Below, piece after piece: positions 43,788-49,590 of a stretch of DNA of 49,590 nt (positions are counted from its first letter, which is position 1; every line of letters begins with the position of its first letter). The notes beneath the pieces were generated by a model that was given only the letters and a program-made list of their open reading frames with translations, searched no databases and was not told where the DNA came from. Origin of the DNA: Bacteroidaceae bacterium. GTDB taxonomy: Bacteria; Bacteroidota; Bacteroidia; Bacteroidales; Barnesiellaceae_A. Both the position numbers and the translations under genes were made by a program. The stretch spans positions 1 to 49,590 of the forward strand of contig JAFZFQ010000006.1 in NCBI GenBank assembly GCA_017555825.1, given 5' to 3'.

Positions 43788-45812
43788 TTACTTCACAATC
43801 GCACTCACGGCATTGAGTATGGGCTCGGTACTTACGTTGCATCCCACAGCTTGTTGCATCCAATGGTTGGGCGTGAGACGACCCAACTGATACATGCGCA
43901 TGATTTCGGTTGCAAAATCGCGAGTGTTGGTAAATTGAGCGAAGTGCTCTTCAAGTTGGAACTCTACGATGTGACCCAAAGGATAGTTGGGCAAGTACAA
44001 CGGCGAGTTGACCATGTGCGAATAGATGGCCAAGATGGGAGAATCTTTCTCACCCAACACGGGCGCGTAGTAGCTATTCCACACATCGCGAGCTATGGCA
44101 AGCGTAGCCTCGCGTAACTCGGCAGTAGTAGCTTGGGGATGCTCATAGAGCCATTGCCACAGGTGCATATCGACGAGCGACACACCCATGATTTCGTACA
44201 ACCCCCAGAAGATGTCGAGTGTAGTATTCTCGTCCATTTGTTGCTTGTAACCGAGCAATTGCAAGTCGCGCTTTTGGAAAATAAAGGCCAATGCCTCGGT
44301 AAAACCGGTATTGGGCACACCGCGCAACATGTAGTGGTCGATGTCATAGAGGTCGATTGTTTGCTCTACGTTGTGACCAAACTCATGCACGGCTATATTG
44401 TAGCCTTTGTAGTCCATACCCTCGCCACCTATACGGGTGCGCAACAAAGAGTTTTCCCAGCGACCCACAGCGCCCCAGGCATGACCCGAGCCACGTGCTC
44501 CTTGCACAGTGATTTTGTCGGCCAAATAGTTGGCCTCGGCGGGTGTAAAGCCCAAAGCCAAGAGCATACGAGGCATATCGGCCTCGAAAGCCTCGGGAGT
44601 GGGATATTTGCTACGAGTGAGGGCTGTGAGTTGGTCTTCAGATATGGCACTACGGCTCTTAAAGCCATCGTACCATATATCATAAGGACGCAAGTCGCGA
44701 CCCAAGCGTTGCTTGATTATCTCAGCTACAGCCTTCACTTGAGGCGATGATACAAGATTTACAAAGAGCTCTTCTACTTCTTGCGTAGTCATCTCCATCG
44801 CAACCTCAATGTTGCGAAGAATAGCTGTGGGAGCTTGCAACTCGTACTTATCGGCAGCTTTCATGGCTGCATAGTGCGACATAATAACATCATAACGACC
44901 ATTCTCCTCCGGCGCAAGAGTAACCTCCTCATCGCCTTTCCAAGTGCGATTGCTATAGGGAGCCCAATCGTATTCACCGTTATTTACAACAGCTTGGGGT
45001 ATAGTGCCATCGACGATGCGCTGCATCACTTGGTATATTATCTCTTGCTTCTCATGCGCATTGGGCACATTGGCATAGTTCGACTTTATCTCGTCGCGCA
45101 GGTTCCAGTGTGAGAGCAACACCATATCTTCGGGAAAGAGTCGTACTCCCTCTTCGTTGAGCAAGTGGCCCATCATGATGTTGTAGCCGGCAATGTAGTT
45201 TTCGCCATCGGCATTGACTTGACCTATTTGCTTGTTTACCTCGGCAGGAACTCTCGATGTAAACATATCGCCCAATCGAGCATAAGCCCACTCAAGACGA
45301 CTCCATTCACCACCCAAAGCATTTTTCTCTTCGAGCGAATAGTTGGGGAAATTAAGGATGGTAATAAATGCCACTTTATTCTCGTACAAGTCGGTTGTGA
45401 GGTGCGAGAAGGGGTTGAAAGCACTCATAATATAGTCGAGCTCGATGGGTTCGGGGCCCGAGAGCATAGTGGGCAAGTTGAGCTCAACAGCCACTTGGTT
45501 GGTAGCACCCAACAATACCTCATACACCTTCGAGAGCTTGTCGAATAGCACCTTGCGAGCCTCGGCATCGGCTACATAGTTGTCTTTGACAAACTGAGCA
45601 AACTCCTCGTCAGTGCCATCTTGCTCTTGCCACAAAGCAGCCACTTGCTCCACGCCGCGCTTCATCACATCATGGTTGGCCTCGGGATAGAGGCTTTGCA
45701 TTTCGATTACAAGAGCTTCGGTATTTTTGTCGTTGCTGTCACACTTGTTACAACAACTCACACACATTGCCATCATGGTAATAAGGATTAAATAACTGAG
45801 AAATCGTTTCAT
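43788..45812 (-). CDS. Lipoprotein zinc metallopeptidase (gluzincin, HEFGH...E)
   Basis: A 674-residue envelope protein. The N-terminus is hydrophobic and ends in a Cys-rich lipobox-like sequence (MCVSCCNKCDSND). I start at 45812; the frame reaches 45839 through the unlikely MYNHKTR. The zinc site is H476-E477-F-G-H480, and a Glu at 506 (NTGFTEALAFIF) lies in the right place for a gluzincin third ligand, as in M3-type peptidases. The rest is helical. The substrate is unknown; comparable proteins of Bacteroidetes are called M3 or hypothetical. It is last in the proC-patatin-Dabb unit, 31 bases after Dabb. The metallopeptidase class is confident, the family number is not. Confidence 0.8.
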   Translation of the reverse strand: MKRFLSYLILITMMAMCVSCCNKCDSNDKNTEALVIEMQSLYPEANHDVMKRGVEQVAALWQEQDGTDEEFAQFVKDNYVADAEARKVLFDKLSKVYEVLLGATNQVAVELNLPTMLSGPEPIELDYIMSAFNPFSHLTTDLYENKVAFITILNFPNYSLEEKNALGGEWSRLEWAYARLGDMFTSRVPAEVNKQIGQVNADGENYIAGYNIMMGHLLNEEGVRLFPEDMVLLSHWNLRDEIKSNYANVPNAHEKQEIIYQVMQRIVDGTIPQAVVNNGEYDWAPYSNRTWKGDEEVTLAPEENGRYDVIMSHYAAMKAADKYELQAPTAILRNIEVAMEMTTQEVEELFVNLVSSPQVKAVAEIIKQRLGRDLRPYDIWYDGFKSRSAISEDQLTALTRSKYPTPEAFEADMPRMLLALGFTPAEANYLADKITVQGARGSGHAWGAVGRWENSLLRTRIGGEGMDYKGYNIAVHEFGHNVEQTIDLYDIDHYMLRGVPNTGFTEALAFIFQKRDLQLLGYKQQMDENTTLDIFWGLYEIMGVSLVDMHLWQWLYEHPQATTAELREATLAIARDVWNSYYAPVLGEKDSPILAIYSHMVNSPLYLPNYPLGHIVEFQLEEHFAQFTNTRDFATEIMRMYQLGRLTPNHWMQQAVGCNVSTEPILNAVSAIVK

Positions 45813-45843
45813 ACTCATTCTTGTTTTATGATTGTACATTTTG

Positions 45844-46143
45844 TTATTCTATCACAAAGTCGCAAGCCACACGACTCTCGCGCACCTTCTTGCAGTAGGT
45901 CGATATAGCTACGTGTGCAGGATGCTTTTTGTAGGCCTCAAGATCTTCTATCGAAGCAAAGGTCGACACCAGACAGGCATCGTAATTACCCTCTACAACA
46001 TTGATGCCCACCTCGCACGATAGCAATTGGGGCACTACACCCATAAGCGATTCGAGGTGTTCTTTCATCCATTGAGCGTTTTCGCAAGCTGTGTGGCCTT
46101 CAGCCTCGGGCTTCAGTTTCCACATTACAATGTGTTTTATCAT
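45844..46143 (-). CDS. Dabb (stress-responsive alpha/beta barrel) domain protein
   Basis: A 99-residue dimeric ferredoxin-like barrel domain. Characteristic are the start MIKHIVMWKLKPEA, a helix ending in GVVPQLLSCEVGINVVEG, and the YDACLVSTFASIEDLEAYKK pattern, with P-A-H close to the C-terminus as in relatives. These domains are found in many unrelated proteins and may bind small ligands or help stress tolerance; no function is proven for this type. It lies 7 bases after the patatin stop and before the metallopeptidase. Confidence 0.9.
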   Translation of the reverse strand: MIKHIVMWKLKPEAEGHTACENAQWMKEHLESLMGVVPQLLSCEVGINVVEGNYDACLVSTFASIEDLEAYKKHPAHVAISTYCKKVRESRVACDFVIE

Positions 46144-46150
46144 ATACTAT

Positions 46151-47014
46151 TTACTGTTTTATAAATTCTATTGACGATGCTATTTCATAACCTTGGTTGT
46201 AGAGATCGAGCAACTTACTTGTGTCGCGCTCTATGCGATCTACAACAATGGGTTTCTGCGGACGAATAACGGTTATTTCGCCTCTCTCCTCCATTTGCTC
46301 TATCATTTCTATCTGACTATTGTACAACGCATTGCGACCTGCAATAGCACGACGCAAATAGGGATATTGGCGATAGAAGAAAAACGGAACAGTAGTGGGC
46401 TTCGACGGCTTGCGATAGCCTTTGTTGCGAGTGAGCACTACCACATTGTTGTTGTAGCCCAATTCACGTGCACGCAACAATGGCAACGAGTCGGCAATAC
46501 CGCCATCGAGCATGGGATGGCCATCGACATACGATATGGGGCACACAAATGGCAAACTGCTCGATGCCTTGACAATCTCTATGATGCGTCGCGGGTCATG
46601 CTTTTCGTTGTAATAGCAAGCGTGCCCCGTGAGGCAATCGGTCGTTACCATTTCATACACCTCGCTACAACGGGCATACTTGTCATAGTCATAAGGTATG
46701 ATCTGCTCGGGAAAGGTATGAAACAACAAGTCGAAGTCCATGATATTTCCCTTGAGAATGAGTTGTTTGATACCCAGGTATCGATACTTCTCCAAGAGGT
46801 CAATATTGCTATACTTGGCCCTACCCTTTTGCCCCGACATGTACGACAAGCCGTTGCAAGCACCGGCACTCACACCTATGGTATAGGGGAAACGTATACC
46901 CCGCTCCATAAAGTTGTCGAGCACACCGCAAGTAAACACTCCTCGCATGCCACCACCTTCGAGTATCAAGCCCGAAGCACTATTGAGCTGTACAGTCTTC
47001 TGTGTCATAGTCAT
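46151..47014 (-). CDS. Patatin-like phospholipase
   Basis: A serine lipid hydrolase of the RssA/YjjU-like group. The oxyanion loop is LEGGGMRGVFTCGVLD (near residue 16), the nucleophile is in the G-x-S-x-G segment GVSAGACNGLSY, and the catalytic Asp is in MLDGGIADSLP: a complete Ser-Asp dyad. I start at the ATG at 47014, which forms TAATG with the proC stop; a TTG at 47023 gives three more residues. No signal peptide, so it is likely cytoplasmic. It is tightly linked to proC and Dabb genes. The lipid substrate is unknown. Confidence 0.9.
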   Translation of the reverse strand: MTMTQKTVQLNSASGLILEGGGMRGVFTCGVLDNFMERGIRFPYTIGVSAGACNGLSYMSGQKGRAKYSNIDLLEKYRYLGIKQLILKGNIMDFDLLFHTFPEQIIPYDYDKYARCSEVYEMVTTDCLTGHACYYNEKHDPRRIIEIVKASSSLPFVCPISYVDGHPMLDGGIADSLPLLRARELGYNNNVVVLTRNKGYRKPSKPTTVPFFFYRQYPYLRRAIAGRNALYNSQIEMIEQMEERGEITVIRPQKPIVVDRIERDTSKLLDLYNQGYEIASSIEFIKQ

Positions 47015-47790
47015 TATGAGCAAGATGATTTTATAGCCTCAATCACCGCGGCAGTAAAGCCATTGGCCTCAAGGCTATTGATACCTTTTATTGTATAACC
47101 GCCTGGGGTACACACCTTGTCTATCTCTACAGCCGGATGGGTATCGTTCTGCAAGATAAGTTCGGCAGCACCTTTCATCGACTGCGCTACCATCTTCATG
47201 GCGTCATGCGGATAGATGCCCAACTCCACACCAGCCTGCATGGCAGCTTGTATATATTTGAGAGCGTAGGCAATACCGCTCGATGTCATAGAGGTAGCAG
47301 CCGACATTTGGCTCTCGGGAATGAGCATGGCAACACCCATCTCGTTGAAGATGTCAAGCATCAATTGCTCCTGCTCGGGTGTGGCATTGCGCGACGATAT
47401 GAGCGTAAGACTCTCTTGTAACGAAATAGCCGTATTGGGTATGAGGCGGAATATGGTATTGCCACATTGGGGCAACATGGCTTCGAGACTATCAAAGTCG
47501 ATACCTGCAGCAACCGACACCACAACTTGCTCTGGCGTAGGCTTTATCTCGTCGATAACCGTCTTTATGAGCCAAGGTTTCACAGCAAGTATTATCATAT
47601 CGGCATGGCATGTTGCTTGGCGATTGTCGCATGTAGTGACGATTGTGGCATATTGGGCCTTTATGGCATCGAGTTTTGCTACCGAGCGATTGCTCAACAC
47701 TATATCTTCGGGGGCTATGATACTACCATTGCACAATCCTCGTGCAATGGCTCCTCCCATATTTCCGGCTCCTATTATCGCTACTTTCAT
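47014..47790 (-). CDS. proC: Pyrroline-5-carboxylate reductase
   Basis: Last step of proline synthesis, reduction of pyrroline-5-carboxylate with NAD(P)H. The dinucleotide motif KVAIIGAGNMGGAIARGL begins at residue 2. Also present are ILAVKPW, VSVAAGIDFDSLE, FRLIPNTAISLQESL, the substrate-binding TSSGIAYALKYIQAAM segment and the C-terminal VCTPGGYTIKGI. I start at 47790 (MKVAIIG); the 17 codons further upstream in this frame are not conserved-looking. 258 residues is a normal length. The stop overlaps the patatin start. Confidence 0.96.
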   Translation of the reverse strand: MKVAIIGAGNMGGAIARGLCNGSIIAPEDIVLSNRSVAKLDAIKAQYATIVTTCDNRQATCHADMIILAVKPWLIKTVIDEIKPTPEQVVVSVAAGIDFDSLEAMLPQCGNTIFRLIPNTAISLQESLTLISSRNATPEQEQLMLDIFNEMGVAMLIPESQMSAATSMTSSGIAYALKYIQAAMQAGVELGIYPHDAMKMVAQSMKGAAELILQNDTHPAVEIDKVCTPGGYTIKGINSLEANGFTAAVIEAIKSSCS

Positions 47791-47820
47791 TGGTTGTAAA
47801 GTGTTGTGAAATGATACCAA

Positions 47821-47867
47821 AGGAACTTTAATCATCGACACCTATCGTGCCGAAAACTAAAGTTCCT
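47821..47867. terminator. Possible hairpin between DUF4301 and proC
   Basis: A 10-bp inverted repeat (47821-47830 with 47858-47867) with a 27-base loop. There is no long T run, so it may be an attenuator or a weak terminator. On the minus strand its far arm runs into TTCCTTTG, a near match to a -7 box for proC. Confidence 0.45.
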
Positions 47868-47888
47868 CTTATTATAGCATTGTGTCTA

Positions 47889-49409
47889 TTATTGGTGTTG
47901 TTCGCGCAACAGGTCGTTCACTGTCTTAACAGGATTGAATGTAGCAATGGGAACCTCTACAAAGAGGGTATTCCAGTCGCTCATCGCACCATTCCACAAG
48001 CCTGGCAATTCGAGAGCTTTCAACTCCTTGCCACTCTTAGACTTATATGAGATAAAGCCTGTATTTTTATCGACATACTCGGGCAGATTGTACTTCTCGC
48101 CCTTGTCGTTGCGCACAGCACATACCAAGTCTACAGGATTGAAGTGTGTACCTTTCTCAAAGAATGCCTTTGCCTCGGCATTGTTCATGTCGATTTGCGA
48201 ACTTTCGAGGATTTGCAACGACACAGTACCGTCTTGATTGTATGCCAAGAAGGGGCCTCCACCGGGCTCACCCACATTCTTCACCATACCGCACACACGC
48301 ACAGGGCGGTCGAACTTCTTGAGCAGATATGCCACCAATTGAGCCTCATCGAGCGTAACAACAGCGTCATTGCGGTTGTAAAGCGATTTTTCGAGGAAAG
48401 CCACCATCGATTGCAAGTCGGCAGCAGTATAATTGCCACTCTTGAGTTGTGCCATGTAGGCATCTATCTGCTTCTTGAGCGATATGAGCACACCGCCTAT
48501 AATCTTCTTGTAGCGCACGGTCTCGTCTTTGAGACGATCGGGTACAACGTTGTCGATGTTCTTCACAAAAATTACATCGGCATCAATATCATTGAGGTTT
48601 TCAATAAGCGCACCGTGACCACCCGGACGGAACAAGAGCGAGCCATCGCTATCGCGGAAGGGCTTGTTGTCCATGTCGGCAGCAATAGTGTCGGTAGAGG
48701 GCTTTTGCTCAGAGAATGATATATGATAACGCACATTGTACTCACGCTCATACTCCTCACGCACTTGCTCTACGAGATCTTGGAAGAGAGCCAAATGATC
48801 GTGCGAAACAGTAAAATGCACATTTACATCGCGAGCAGCATTGCCGGCATAGAGCGCACCCTCGGCAAGGTGCTCTTCCATAGCTGTGCGCACTTGGTCT
48901 TCGTAGGTATGAAATTGCAACAAACCTTTGGGCAGATTACCATAGTTAAGACCATCTTCACCCAAGAGAGCTGCAACAACCTCTTTATAATTGCCTTCGT
49001 CCATGAGGTCGTCGATTGTGTTGCCATAGAGTACTACACATGCATCGTTCAACGCATCATAGAAAGCAAAGCGAGTTATGTTGTCGAAGAATTTCTTCTC
49101 AAAATCGGTAGTAGGCTCGTCATACTCAGCATCGAGAAACTCAAACAAATTCTTGAACATGCGACTTGCTGCACCCGAGGCAGGTACAAACTTCACAATG
49201 CGATGATTGTCGGCAAGATAGCCATCCCATTCAGTCAGATATTTATCTACCTGCGTATCGTCTACGGCCAATATACCATTGTCTATTGAGGCCGAGGCCG
49301 ATAACTTGAGAAATGGGAAACCGCTGGCAAAACTATTAAGTTGCTCATTGATTTTCTCTTCCGATATGCCTCTTGAGGCAAATACTTTGAGATCTTCCGA
49401 GGTATACAT
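47889..49409 (-). CDS. DUF4301 family protein, possible UDPGP-like nucleotidyltransferase
   Basis: A 506-residue cytoplasmic protein of a family found mostly in Bacteroidetes. Two segments recall UDP-sugar pyrophosphorylases: KFVPASGAASRMF at residues 73-85, in the place of the nucleotide loop, and RPGGHGALIENL followed by IFVKNIDNV around residues 260-285, similar to the PPGHGD and the NSDN motifs of that fold. Further on, RVCGMVKNVGEPGGGPF may correspond to the C-terminal catalytic part. So a GT-A-like nucleotidyltransferase is my inference, not a family fact. The gene precedes proC by 98 bases on the same strand; cotranscription is uncertain because a hairpin lies between. Confidence 0.85.
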   Translation of the reverse strand: MYTSEDLKVFASRGISEEKINEQLNSFASGFPFLKLSASASIDNGILAVDDTQVDKYLTEWDGYLADNHRIVKFVPASGAASRMFKNLFEFLDAEYDEPTTDFEKKFFDNITRFAFYDALNDACVVLYGNTIDDLMDEGNYKEVVAALLGEDGLNYGNLPKGLLQFHTYEDQVRTAMEEHLAEGALYAGNAARDVNVHFTVSHDHLALFQDLVEQVREEYEREYNVRYHISFSEQKPSTDTIAADMDNKPFRDSDGSLLFRPGGHGALIENLNDIDADVIFVKNIDNVVPDRLKDETVRYKKIIGGVLISLKKQIDAYMAQLKSGNYTAADLQSMVAFLEKSLYNRNDAVVTLDEAQLVAYLLKKFDRPVRVCGMVKNVGEPGGGPFLAYNQDGTVSLQILESSQIDMNNAEAKAFFEKGTHFNPVDLVCAVRNDKGEKYNLPEYVDKNTGFISYKSKSGKELKALELPGLWNGAMSDWNTLFVEVPIATFNPVKTVNDLLREQHQ

Positions 49410-49446
49410 ATTGATATATTTGAATTGGTTATTGGTAAATTATCTT

Positions 49447-49454
49447 CAAATTTA
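49447..49454 (-). promoter_or_regulatory. Possible -7 box of DUF4301
   Basis: Minus-strand TAAATTTG 37 bases before the ATG. The nearest TTG (49470-49472) gives a 15-base spacer, shorter than consensus. Confidence 0.4.
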
Positions 49455-49548
49455 CAAAAAAGTATAATGCAACGATGTGTTTCTATAAAAAAATCACACA
49501 TTTAATATATAATACGCCCCATCACACACGTCACAAGAGAGATACCTC

Positions 49549-49590
49549 ATGACCAACTTTCGAGAACAACGCAATAAATTTTCTCAACAA
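49549..49590 (+). CDS. Probable start of a new gene, cut by the window edge
   Basis: ATG at 49549 opens 14 codons (MTNFREQRNKFSQQ) with no stop to the last base. The polar N-terminus is plausible for a soluble protein, but this is too short to identify, and no clear promoter box is seen in front of it. Confidence 0.3.
   Translation, partial: MTNFREQRNKFSQQ

Noticed and set aside
1-49590. CRISPR arrays, insertion sequences or a prophage
   Set aside because: No regularly spaced short repeats, transposase or phage structural motifs were seen on either strand.

Overview
The window is a gene-dense chromosomal stretch of a Bacteroidales bacterium. The support is: several TTG-N20-TAnnTTTG promoters (the Bacteroidetes -33/-7 type), few Shine-Dalgarno sites, a type IX secretion (Por) C-terminal sorting domain, families typical of the order (DUF4286, DUF4301, DUF4922, RlmD of the MARKK type, a PiT carrier with a PhoU-like tail, PPDK), and strong hairpin terminators. 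Family or genus cannot be fixed from this sequence. I see no phage, insertion sequence, integrase or CRISPR array.

Layout. 1-2.45 kb: PiT phosphate transporter. 2.45-13.1 kb: one tight seven-gene plus-strand unit from a strong promoter to a bidirectional terminator: a secreted Amidase_3-like enzyme, a double GT-A/DUF4922 fusion, a SpoIID/LytB protein, an AmpG-like permease, a NamZ (DUF1343) exo-muramidase, a BadF-type sugar kinase and an RsmI-type methyltransferase. The first six read as a peptidoglycan-fragment salvage pathway with one unexplained member. 13.1-16.6 kb (minus): nfnA-nfnB-type flavoprotein pair and pfkA. 16.8-20.1 kb (plus): two adjacent nucleotide-sugar ketoisomerase-like cupins, a DegT aminotransferase, nadC and a small TerB-like protein. 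20.2-21.5 kb (minus): a frameshifted DUF1016 nuclease and tRNA-Ala(GGC). 21.6-24.7 kb (plus): DUF4286, ruvC, a lone MetH-type homocysteine methyltransferase domain and a membrane acyltransferase.

24.7-28.6 kb (minus): a 1293-residue exported esterase-like/PHP fusion carrying a T9SS sorting domain. 28.8-34.1 kb (plus): tRNA-Ser(GGA), dnaG with a long proline-rich linker, a NatAB-type ABC exporter and a small lipoprotein. 34.1-37.0 kb (minus): three tandem paralogous outer-membrane barrel proteins behind a small secreted protein, next to a structured non-coding RNA that folds like 6S RNA. 37.1-40.0 kb (minus): an MFS carrier and rlmD. 40.1-43.7 kb (plus): ppdK, with a highly expressed codon profile, and an ICMT-like methyltransferase. 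43.8-49.4 kb (minus): a lipoprotein metallopeptidase, a Dabb protein, a patatin, proC and DUF4301. A new plus-strand gene probably begins at the right edge.

The most interesting items are the peptidoglycan-salvage unit with its GT/DUF4922 protein, the exported PHP fusion whose esterase nucleophile is replaced by Asp, the ketoisomerase pair in which one copy lacks an active-site His, and the 6S-like RNA. All functional statements rest on motifs read by eye; no database search was run.
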